Source: Ginkgo biloba (lineage: Eukaryota; Streptophyta; Ginkgoopsida; Ginkgoales; Ginkgoaceae). From it: a stretch of 11,537 nucleotides of DNA. The translations under genes were made by a program, and so were the position numbers. The notes under the pieces were generated by a model. The model saw nothing but the letters and a program-made list of their open reading frames with translations. It had not been told where the DNA came from and did no database searches. This document shows, piece after piece, positions 1 to 6,721 of the stretch. The DNA lies in the NCBI GenBank assembly GCA_024626585.1, contig JANKJI010142631.1, forward strand, positions 1 to 11,537. The letters are read 5' to 3'. How positions within the stretch are numbered: the stretch's first letter is position 1; each line of letters opens with the position of its first letter.

Positions 1-361
1 CTGAGAGGGTTTCTCCAATTCAAAAGTTTGTACATTTTTATGTGTCTGAATTATTAATTTCTTCGGTGTGATGGTATTTCAATTTTCTAAGGCTTGACAA
101 TCCCTATCTAGCCCGACGTCGTGAAGACCTTACTGAGAATTAGATTGGCTATCCTATTGACTCGATGACCATTTTAAAGAGTAGGCGCGTCGATTAGATC
201 CTAGAAGAACGAGCTCGGGGTGACCGACATCCTGTTGGACCACTGACAAGTTGTCAGTGGGGTCCTAACCGTTGGTTCGCTTCTAAACAACATCGACAAG
301 GGCACGGGGAAGTTATTCTCGACCACCTCTCGTTGGTTCCCCGACCATTCCCGCATCAATA
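1..361. other. unassigned flank, somewhat GC-richer than the rest
   Basis: No gene can be called here. The first 110 bases are T-rich and end in ctatctag before a more GC-rich stretch, which resembles a plant intron 3' end followed by exon-like sequence, but every forward frame has stops within about 60 codons. The 60-codon minus-strand frame at 201-383 has no recognisable motif and is probably chance. The stretch lies upstream of the tandem duplication and is not repeated elsewhere in the window. It may be the 5' continuation of the repeat-family ORF that starts at 362, whose frame is open back to a TAA at 284-286. Confidence 0.4.
237..265. repeat. near-perfect palindrome with a one-base loop
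   Basis: Bases 240-249 (ccactgacaa) and 251-260 (ttgtcagtgg) are exact reverse complements separated by a single g. If two bulged bases on the right arm are allowed, the arms extend outward to ggacc at 237-241 and ggtcc at 261-265. A 10-base perfect arm with a one-base centre is unlikely by chance in so short a stretch. No function is visible. It could be a decayed mobile-element end or a dyad binding site. Confidence 0.7.
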
Positions 362-999
362 ATGGCAGATAAAATTGGAGCACTTATCATTAATACCTCA
401 ACATGCCTAGAATTTTATCCTAAGCTTATCAAAGAATCGAAAGAATTCTCAAAAAATGAACTGGTGGAATACAATAAATTCGTCGGTTGGGGAAGTGGAG
501 ATCCATATCTTAGGATGAAAGGCCTAAATGATATTAGGGATTCCATTATTCTCAAAAAGGAATTCAATAGAGAGGCATGTGAAAGGTATGCAATCATGAG
601 GGGCAGTCTCTTTCAAAAGAAGACCACCTTAGAGATGGTGGCATTGGAAACTCTATTCCATCCCCTTAGACGGAAGGTCGATTGACCTTGAAGGGTGATC
701 ATTTAGGTGTACTTCAATCTGAGGAGATTAAGTTTGTACAAAAATTGTAAGAGGGGAAGACTTTTGATCTTGACCTATTAAATTAGACGTTGAAGGACAG
801 GTGTAAGCAAAATCAACAAATAACGTTTATTTTATGGCAGGAAATTAAGGACGTGGCTTCCATGGAAAGAGAGTTTAGAGCTCTCTATATGAAGAATAAA
901 TATTTTATAATAATAAAAAAATAGGATATACAAGATAGATTGCAGCGCCTAAAAGAGCTAGAGGAAAATAAGGAAAAGATAATTAACGTGAGAAAATAA
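362..999 (+). pseudogene. decayed repeat-family ORF with coiled-coil-like tail, unit 1 copy
   Basis: I do not recognise the family. The open part (362-685, 107 codons) begins MADKIGALIINTS, runs through GSGDPYLRMKG and a basic, charged segment (ILKKEFNREACERYAIMRG), and ends early because of a one-base deletion near 645 relative to the unit 2 copy. In the restored frame the similarity continues to 999, with stops at 667, 748, 784 and 922. The last part is rich in E, K and L (RLQRLKELEENKE) and looks like a coiled coil. The frame is open upstream of the ATG to 284, so the true start may be elsewhere. It lies just before a polyadenylation-like and promoter-like region, a layout seen at the end of LTR retrotransposons and plant pararetroviruses, but no reverse transcriptase, protease or zinc knuckle is visible, so the origin stays open. 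Confidence 0.5.
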
Positions 1000-1180
1000 G
1001 GTAGAGACAGAGAGAACCAGTGTTATTGTCATACATAGTGTTTTGAGATTACTTACGTTTGGAGCTTGTGTACACCTGAGTGGGTTTGTCTTATCAAGTT
1101 GTACAAAATATTCAAAGGCGAATTAACTAAAGAGTTTAATCTTTATGTATATTGTTAAGATTCTATACTTGTAATCGAAA

Positions 1181-1388
1181 TAATTTTTGAATAAAATAAA
1201 TGGTGTTCAAATTTACAACATTTATGTGATCGAGCATTGTTGGCATGTTGTGTTGTGATTTGTGAACAAAATTCTCTGTCCCAATAATTTTTGAATAAAA
1301 ATCAATGGTGTTCATATTTACAACATTGATGTGATCGAGCATTGCTGGCATATTATGTTATGACTTATAAACAAAATTCTTTGTTAAA
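1181..1388. repeat. two tandem copies of an approximately 104-bp repeat, unit 1
   Basis: Copies start at taatttttgaataaa, at 1181 and at 1285. Each continues with a near-identical aatggtgttca, tttacaacat, tgtgatcgagcattg and aacaaaattct. Each contains an AATAAA hexamer (1190-1195 and 1294-1299) and one occurrence of the 14-base motif described for the motif array. The same tandem pair occurs in unit 2, so it predates the larger duplication. Confidence 0.85.
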
Positions 1389-1830
1389 CATCGAGCGTTG
1401 CTGGTGTTTAATAGTAGATGATGTGCGTGATATGTATATTTAGGTTTCTCTTCAATATTTATGTCGAGCACTGCTGGAAGATTTCTTGAAGATTCCTCAA
1501 TGATTGTGAGACTAATTTACACCGGTCATTATTTGTAATACCTTATTCTATGTCTTGAGGTATTGATCTAAAAGAATTTAAAGTTATGTAGTACAATTCG
1601 GTAATCTAAGGACTTCACTTCGAGCTATGCTGGAACAACGTCTTTGAACATAATGAGTTATAGCATTCATTTGATGTTTTAAGTTTCTTTCAAACGCTAC
1701 TGGAAGAAATCAGACTCAACTAGCTGAGAGGCTTATGTAATCAAAGGATCAAGCGTTGTCGGTTCTTGCAAATTCACGCCTCTTCAAACCTGTTCAATAA
1801 GACCTGAGGGACCTCCTTTATAACACTAAG
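1230..1830 (+). promoter_or_regulatory. promoter-like region with spaced AGCA-N-TGCT motif array, unit 1
   Basis: A 14-base motif close to tcgagcaytgctgg recurs on the plus strand at 1230, 1335, 1391, 1464, 1620, 1690 and 1749, exact or degenerate. Its core AGCA-N-TGCT is itself palindromic. The series ends about 60 bases before gacctccTTTATAAC, a TATA-like box at 1819-1824, in a conserved gacctgagggacctcc context. AATAAA hexamers lie just upstream. This arrangement fits the control region of a retroelement (U3 of an LTR, or the intergenic promoter of a pararetrovirus), with the preceding ORF remnant as its last gene. That is inference; no primer-binding site such as TGGTATCAGAGC was seen downstream. 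Confidence 0.5.
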
Positions 1831-2178
1831 AGGTATCCCTAGGAGGGTACTCAGGATTCATTTTATTTTCATTCTTTCCTCACCATCCTTACACTTTTCT
1901 CCATCGCCCTTCTCAGATTGTGGATTATTTAGATACTTCTTCTTTTCTTTTCATTATTTGTTGTCTGAACCAAGTTCAATGCATTACAACTTACCTGTAT
2001 AGTGTAAATACAATGATGTGTGTTTTTAATTTTACTTTTTTTGTGTTTGAATTAGTTTGTATTTTTATAAATAGTTTAGGGAACCGCCCCTTATAATTGC
2101 GGAGGGATTCTGACTCCCATATCTATCCCAATTTTGTGTGATCCTCTCCTCGAGCTTGGCGGTCGAACACTCATTTTT
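1831..2178. other. leader-like non-coding stretch, unit 1
   Basis: No ORF is supported. The stretch after the TATA-like box is pyrimidine-rich to about 1960 (ttcttcttttcttttc), then AT-rich. On the minus strand 1997-1989 reads CAGGTAAGT, a perfect splice-donor consensus that is preserved in unit 2 (5192-5184), but no coding exon is evident beside it. Near 2131-2194 there is an inverted repeat, attttgtgtgatcct against aggatacacaaaat, also kept in unit 2. Confidence 0.4.
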
Positions 2179-2448
2179 TTAGGATACACAAAATACAGTC
2201 AACAGAATTGGGGACTCGTTTAGCTCTTTGAGATGCTTGGTAAGACCACTCATTCTTTTTCGAAGTTGAATACATTTTACTTGATTCGAAGAAACACTAT
2301 CAATCTTGTCCAACACAAAGGCAAGCAATGAAAATCTAAGGGCGATCCAGTGAATTTGCCTGAGCTTATTTAGAACTTGACTCACCACTTTTCCTGCTTC
2401 TTCAATTACATTGGAAGCCAAGATTTTATTTTCTTGATCACAAAGCAA
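2179..2448 (-). pseudogene. HeLo/MLKL-like N-terminal domain fragment, unit 1 copy
   Basis: The 89-codon frame has helix-rich, amphipathic sequence. A hydrophobic helix around residues 36-50 (ALRFSLLAFVLDKID) is followed by N55-x3-C59-x2-L62-x2-R65-x3-L69-x3-L73, a spacing typical of plant four-helix-bundle (HeLo, MLKL-like or RPW8-like) N-terminal domains. This is a family resemblance judged by eye. The frame has no ATG start: its first codon is TTG and an in-frame TGA lies directly upstream. It stops shortly after the helix pattern ends, so it is an exon-sized fragment or remnant, not a whole gene. It differs from the unit 2 copy at about 13 of 89 residues, mostly in the helices, which does not suggest strong purifying selection. 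Confidence 0.35.
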
Positions 2449-3551
2449 TCAATCAGCAACGTTATTAGTAGTCAGTTATCACACACAATGGGGTTCCTTC
2501 TACGTTATTGCTTGGCGAAAAAAATTAATACCAATACGAGAAAAAAATAATCGAATATTCAATGATAGCAAATCAAATTACACATAAACACGAATATAAT
2601 TTTCAAAAATTGATTAATTCATATTATAAAACTCTCTCAACTTAAAGATACAAGTTGGTTTGACAAAAATAAAAAAAATTGATTAGCTGACAAGATCTAA
2701 ACTAATTGCCAATCGATTGCCTGAGTCCTCGACTTGACAGCAGAGACTAATAATAATGAAAATTAAATAAATAAAAAATTGGTTATATTGATAAATCAAC
2801 ACATAATAAAATTGAATATCTTATGCACATCCTCTTTCAATATTTTTGTACTCTCAATGTTATCATTTTGGAGAGAGAAAATTGGGTGATAAATACATCC
2901 TCTTTTGAAGAACAACCTTAACTTTATGTAATTACTTTTTATTTTTTTAATACAATATATATCATTTGAATAACAATGATAACAACAAGACAACATCCTT
3001 CACTTTCATATTTAAATAAGGGTATAAGTAGTAGTAGGCATCTAAACTAATTTCCAATCGGTTGCTACATCCCTTCGCTTGACAAGCAACTAATAACAAT
3101 AAAAATCAAATAAATAATAAATTGGTTATCTTGACGAATGAACACACGATAAAAGTGCATATCTTATGTACATCCAAAATTGCTTATGTTGCAACGAAGT
3201 GAAAATGATTCAACATGAACATCGATATGGAAGAGACATAGAAAGTTGTGGTCGTTGAATCGCACCATTAAACACATAATTTTCCCTTTGACTTTGAACT
3301 ATGAACTTGCATTTTTTTAACAAACTTGCATTTTTTTTTAACAATAGCAAAGTTAGGGCAACGAGCCATTTGAAAAATATTGAATTTGTAGTATCGCTTA
3401 CCAAATAACCGTTAAACAAGGCGAAATTGAAAATAGGAGAGCCATTTGATAGGCAGGCCATGAGAACATGAACCAACAAAATAAGCCCATTTAATTATTT
3501 TTTTTGAGCGGTGCAATTGCATGTAGCAACGACAATGGCAACCGCAGCCTT
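2449..3551. other. AT-rich spacer and distal promoter of the truncated peptide gene
   Basis: No ORF here is credible. 2449-2663 is identical in unit 2. From 2664 on it is low-complexity AT-rich DNA that includes an internally duplicated block (2695-2832 and 3040-3175). The last 200 bases or so correspond to the promoter of the intact peptide gene; the shared blocks aattgaaaataggagagcca and ttttttgagcggtgca recur at both peptide-gene copies. Confidence 0.55.
2695..3175. repeat. duplicated 137-bp block within unit 1
   Basis: 2695-2832 and 3040-3175 are diverged direct copies at an offset of about 345 bases. Both run from atctaaactaatt through aatcgattgc or aatcggttgc to tatcttatg-acatcc. Unit 2 has only one counterpart (about 5888-6020). 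The end of the second copy (cttatgtacatccaaaatt) is closer to the unit 2 version than the first copy is. Confidence 0.75.
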
Positions 3552-3559
3552 TATAAATA
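3552..3559 (+). promoter_or_regulatory. TATA box of the truncated peptide gene
   Basis: TATAAATA in the context gcagcctttataaatagcag, 54 bases before the ATG at 3606. The same box and context precede the intact gene (6656-6663), so the core promoter survived in the broken copy. The presumed leader holds two GTACTC units (3581-3593) against three in the intact gene. Confidence 0.7.
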
Positions 3560-3605
3560 GCAGCCAATTCATCAACTCTCGTACTCGTACTCGATTACAC
3601 AGAAG

Positions 3606-3710
3606 ATGGCGAAGAAGATGATGATGATAATGAGAATTATGTTGGTGATGGTGTTGATAATTACATCAATGACCAATGCAAGGGAAGTGGAGATCCATAT
3701 CCCAGGATGA
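3606..3710 (+). pseudogene. truncated chimeric peptide gene: signal peptide joined to repeat sequence
   Basis: This is the sister copy of the intact gene at 6722. The first 25 codons give a nearly identical signal peptide (MAKKMMMIMRIMLVMVLII then TSMTNA) with the same AAG-ATG-GCG start context. After AATGCA the sequence switches to the beginning of unit 2. The frame then reads REVEIHIPG and stops at TGA 3708-3710, so the whole mature-peptide region is missing. The predicted product is 34 residues, essentially a signal peptide with a nine-residue tail taken from another frame of the repeat-family ORF. The core promoter is intact, so it could still be transcribed, but no peptide hormone can be produced. 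It is a by-product of the duplication breakpoint. Confidence 0.85.
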
Positions 3711-4192
3711 GAGACCAAAGTGATATTAGGGATTACATTATTCTCAAAAAGCAATTCAATAGAAAGGCCTGTGAAAGGTTTGCAATCATGAGGGGCAATA
3801 TCTTTAGAAAGAAGACCACCTTGGAGATGGTGGCATTGAAAAACTCTATTCCATCCCCTTGGATGGAAGGTCGATTGACCTTGAAGGGTGATCATTTAGG
3901 TGTACTTCAATCCGAGGAGATTAAGTTTGTACAAAAATTGCAAGAGGGGGAGACTTTCGATCCTAACCTGTTAAACTAGACGTTGAAGGACAGGTGCAAG
4001 CAAAATCAAGAAATAGTGTTTATTTTAAGGCAGGAAATTAAGGACGTGGATTCCATGGAAAGAGAGTTTAGAGCTTTCTATTTGAAGAATAAATATTTTA
4101 TAACAATAAAATCATAGGATATACAAGACATATTGCAACGCCTGAAAGAGCTAGAGGAAAATAAGGCAGAGACAGTTAACGTGGGAAAATAA
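3683..4192 (+). pseudogene. decayed repeat-family ORF, unit 2 copy, 5'-truncated
   Basis: Same unrecognised family as 362-999, but starting abruptly at the duplication junction, so the first 43 codons of the unit 1 frame are missing. The frame is open from the junction to TAG 3977-3979. It includes a segment broken in unit 1 (PWMEGRLTLKGDHLGV), then E/K-rich sequence after the stop (QRLKELEENK) up to TAA 4190-4192, with another TAG at 4115-4117. The two TAGs are shared with unit 1, so both were present before the duplication; alternatively the first TAG is the genuine end of the protein. The ATG at 3707 arises from a sequence difference and is unlikely to be a real start. Confidence 0.5.
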
Positions 4193-4373
4193 GGCAAAGA
4201 CAGAGAGAACCATTGTTATTGTCTTGTAGAGTGTTATGATATTACTTACGTTTGGAGCTTGTGTACACCCGAGTGGGTTTGCCTTATCATGTTGTACAAA
4301 ATATTCAAAGGCGAATTGACTGAAGAGTTTAATCTTTCTGTATATTGTTGAGATTCTATACTTGTAATCCAAA

Positions 4374-4583
4374 CAATTTTTGAATAAAAGAAATGGTGTT
4401 CATATTTACAACATTGATGTGATCGAGCATTGATGGCATGTTGTGTTGTGATTTGTGAACAGAATTCTCTGTGTCCCAATAATTTTTGAATAAAAATCAA
4501 TGGTGTTCATATTTACAACATTGATGTGATCGAGCATTGCTGGCATATTATGTTATGACTTATAAACAAAATTCTTTGTTAAA
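4374..4583. repeat. two tandem copies of an approximately 106-bp repeat, unit 2
   Basis: Counterpart of the pair at 1181-1388. Copies start at 4374 and 4480 with aatttttgaataaa, and each holds one 14-base motif (4423 and 4530). The second copy lies inside a block identical to unit 1, whereas the first copy differs. Confidence 0.8.
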
Positions 4584-5025
4584 CATCGAGCGTTGCTGGT
4601 GTTTAATAGTAGATGATGTGCGTGATATGTATATTTAGGTTTCTCTTCAATATTTATGTCGAGCACTGCTGGAAGATTTCTTGAAGATTCCTCAATGATT
4701 GTGAGACTAATTTACATCGGTCATGATTTGTAATTCCTTATTCTATGTCTTGAGGTATTGATCTAAAAGGGTTTAAAGTTACGTAGTACAATTCGGTGTT
4801 CCAAGGACTTCACTTCGAGCATTGTTGGAGCACCGTCTTTGAACATAATGAGTTATAGTATTCATTTGATATTTTGAGTTTCTTTTGAGCACTGCTGGAA
4901 GAAATCAGACTCAACTAGTTGAGAGGCTTGTGTAATCAAAGGATAAAGTGTTGTTCGTTCTTACAAATTCAAGCATGTTCAAACCTGTTTAATAAGACCT
5001 GAGGGACCTCCTTTATAGCACTGGG
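4423..5025 (+). promoter_or_regulatory. promoter-like region with spaced AGCA-N-TGCT motif array, unit 2
   Basis: The 14-base motif recurs at 4423, 4530, 4586, 4659, 4815, 4895 and a degenerate 4944, the same order and nearly the same spacing as in unit 1. At the sixth site unit 2 keeps the consensus core (gagcactgctgg) where unit 1 has aacgctactgg. The TATA-like box is changed to TTTATAGC (5012-5019) from TTTATAAC in unit 1. Its relation to any transcript is unknown. Confidence 0.5.
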
Positions 5026-5373
5026 AGGTATCCTTAGGAGGGTGCTCAGGATTCATTTTATTTTCATTCTTTAGTCACCAACCTTACACTTTGCTCCGTC
5101 GCCCTTCTCAGACTGCGGATTATTTAGATACTTCTTCTTTGCTTTTTATTATTTGTTATCTGAAATAAGTTCAATGCATTACAACTTACCTGTACAGTGT
5201 GAATACAATAATGTGTGTTTTTTATTTTTATTTTTTTGCGTTTGAATCAGTTTATATTTTTGTAAATAGTTCAGGGAACTGGCCCTTATAATTGCGGAGG
5301 AATTCTGAATCACGTATCTATCCCAATTTTGTGTGATCCTCTCCTCGACCTTGGCGGTCAAACACTTATTTTT
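5026..5373. other. leader-like non-coding stretch, unit 2
   Basis: Counterpart of 1831-2178. A 60-codon minus-strand frame (5179-5361) is open here, but in unit 1 it is cut by a stop after about 34 codons. Much of it is K/Q-rich translation of AT-rich DNA, so I do not call a gene. The minus-strand CAGGTAAGT and the inverted repeat (5326-5340 with 5376-5389) are present. Confidence 0.4.
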
Positions 5374-5643
5374 TTAGGATACACAAAATATGGTCAACAG
5401 AATTAGGGACTCGTTTAGCTCTTTGAGACGCTTAGCAAGAACACTCATTCTTTTCCGAAGTTGAATACATTTTACTTGATTCAGAGAAACACTATCGATC
5501 ATGTCCAACACAAAGGCAAGAACTGAAAATCCAAGGGCGATCGAGTGAAGCTGCCCGAGCTTATTTAGAGCTTGACTCACCACTTTTCCTGCTTCTTCAA
5601 TTACATTGGAAGCCAAGATTTTATTTTCTTGATCACAAAGCAA
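5374..5643 (-). pseudogene. HeLo/MLKL-like N-terminal domain fragment, unit 2 copy
   Basis: Same 89-codon fragment as 2179-2448, with the pattern kept: hydrophobic helix ALGFSVLAFVLDMID at 36-50, then N55, C59, L62, R65, L69 and L73, followed by KRLKEL. Residues at the differing sites look more conventional here (for example LGQLHSIALGF), so this copy may be nearer the ancestral sequence. It too starts at TTG directly after an in-frame TGA, has no ATG and ends without any kinase or effector domain. It could be a captured exon of a MLKL-like or RPW8-like gene, or an unrelated helical protein; the resemblance rests on spacing only. Confidence 0.38.
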
Positions 5644-6275
5644 TCAATCAGCAACGTTATTAGTAGTCAGTTATCACACACAATGGGGTTCCTTCTACGT
5701 TATTGCTTGGCGAAAAAAATTAATACCAATACGAGAAAAAAATAATCGAATATTCAATGATAGCAAATCAAATTACACATAAACACGAATATAATTTTCA
5801 AAAATTGATTAATTCATATTATAAAACTCTCTCAACTTAAAGATACAAGTTGGTTTGAAAAAAATAAAAAGATTTGATTAACTGACAAGATTTAAACTAA
5901 TTGCTAATCGATTGCTAGAGTCTTCAACTTGACGACAGGGACTAATAATAATGAAAATTAAATAAATAAATAATATTGATAAATCAACACATGATAAAAT
6001 TGCATATCTTATGTACATCCAAAATTCTTTATTTTTGTACTCTCTTTGTTATAATTTTAGAGAGAGAATATTGGATGATAAATACATCCACTTTTGAAGA
6101 ACGACCTTGACTTTATGTAATTACTTTTTATTTTTTTAATACAATATATATCATTTCAATAACAATGATAACAACAAGACAACATCCTTCACTTTCATAT
6201 TCCTTCACTTTGAACTATGAACTTGAGTTTTTTTTAACAATAGCATAGTTAAGTGCAACGAGTCGTTTGAAAAAT
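5644..6275. other. AT-rich spacer, unit 2
   Basis: No gene is seen. 5644-5858 is identical to unit 1. The remainder aligns with 2664-3012 and then jumps to the counterpart of about 3283, giving the shorter spacer of unit 2. The join falls at cactttcatattccttcactttgaac, where similar cttcacttt and cctttgacttt sequences could have recombined. Confidence 0.6.
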
Positions 6276-6628
6276 ATTGAATCCGTAGTATCGCTTACCA
6301 AATAACCGTTAAACCTGGCGAAATTGAAAATAGGAGAGCCATTTGACATGCAGGCGGTGAGTACATGAACCAACAGAATAAGCCCATTTAATTAATTTTT
6401 TTGAGCGGTGCACTTAAACTAGGCACCAAATGAGGCATGTGGATCCGTCGAAACGAATTGAATCCCTGACGTAGTATCGCTGACCAAATAACTGTTAGAC
6501 GTGTCGAAATTGAAAATAGGAGAGCCATTTGATAGGCAGGCCGTGAGGACATGAACCAACAGAATGAGCCCAACTTAATTACTGTTTTTTGAGCGGTGAA
6601 TTTAAATCAGGCACGAAATGAGGCATGT
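6276..6628. repeat. 181-bp tandem duplication in the intact peptide gene's promoter
   Basis: Copy a (6276-6440) and copy b (6457-6628) both run from attgaatcc through gtagtatcgct, ccaaataac, gaaattgaaaataggagagc and tttttgagcggtg to gaggcatgt. The offset is 181 bases at the start and 188 at the end. The truncated sister gene has a single, partly deleted counterpart (about 3380-3530). The copies are diverged, so the event is not recent. It lies 28 bases upstream of the TATA box and could alter promoter strength. Confidence 0.85.
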
Positions 6629-6655
6629 AGCAACGGCAACGGCAACCGCAGCCTT

Positions 6656-6663
6656 TATAAATA
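6656..6663 (+). promoter_or_regulatory. TATA box of the intact peptide gene
   Basis: TATAAATA in gcagcctttataaatagcag, 59 bases before the last base of the leader at 6721. A transcription start about 30 bases downstream (around 6690) would give a leader of only about 30 bases, containing three GTACTC units (6691-6709). Upstream is a short CAACGG repeat (6631-6647). Confidence 0.75.
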
Positions 6664-6721
6664 GCAGCCTTAATTAATTCATCAACTCTCGTACTCGTAC
6701 TCGTACTCGATTACACAGAAG

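Larger units (their letters stand above)
491..3682. repeat. tandem segmental duplication, unit 1 (about 3.19 kb)
   Basis: From ggaagtggagatcc at 491 the sequence aligns along its whole length with the stretch starting at 3683, at an offset of 3192-3195 bases through the first 2.2 kb. Ordinary segments differ by roughly 8 percent, with two blocks of perfect identity. Unit 1 contains the repeat-family ORF remnant, the motif-rich promoter-like region, the minus-strand HeLo-like fragment, AT-rich DNA and the promoter plus signal peptide of the truncated peptide gene. It also carries about 270 bp (3013-3282) that unit 2 lacks. It ends inside the peptide gene, where it is joined directly to unit 2. 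Confidence 0.92.

Noticed and set aside
1163-1351. 62-codon minus-strand ORF with an internally repeated protein sequence
   Set aside because: It is the translation of the 104-bp tandem pair. The counterpart frame in unit 2 differs in reach, and no signal of coding constraint is visible.
1230-1762. Regularly recurring short motif as a possible CRISPR array
   Set aside because: The repeats are short and degenerate, spacings range from 56 to 156 bases, no cas genes are present, and the setting is a plant nuclear genome.
1989-1997. Minus-strand CAGGTAAGT as proof of a spliced gene joined to the HeLo-like fragment
   Set aside because: The donor consensus is perfect in both units, but no coding exon precedes it and no matching acceptor with an open frame was found.
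491-2200. Definite call as LTR retrotransposon or endogenous pararetrovirus
   Set aside because: The ORF-polyA-promoter-leader order is suggestive, but no reverse transcriptase, protease, integrase, movement protein, primer-binding site or terminal repeat pair with target-site duplication could be found. The tandem units are explained by segmental duplication.
2796-3479. Minus-strand ORFs of 66 and 89 codons in the unit 1 spacer
   Set aside because: Low-complexity AT-rich translation. The frames are not kept in unit 2, where part of the region is absent.
3572-3895. 107-codon minus-strand ORF across the unit junction
   Set aside because: It spans the accidental join of peptide gene and repeat sequence, so it cannot be an old gene. 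Its end is the antisense of the signal peptide.
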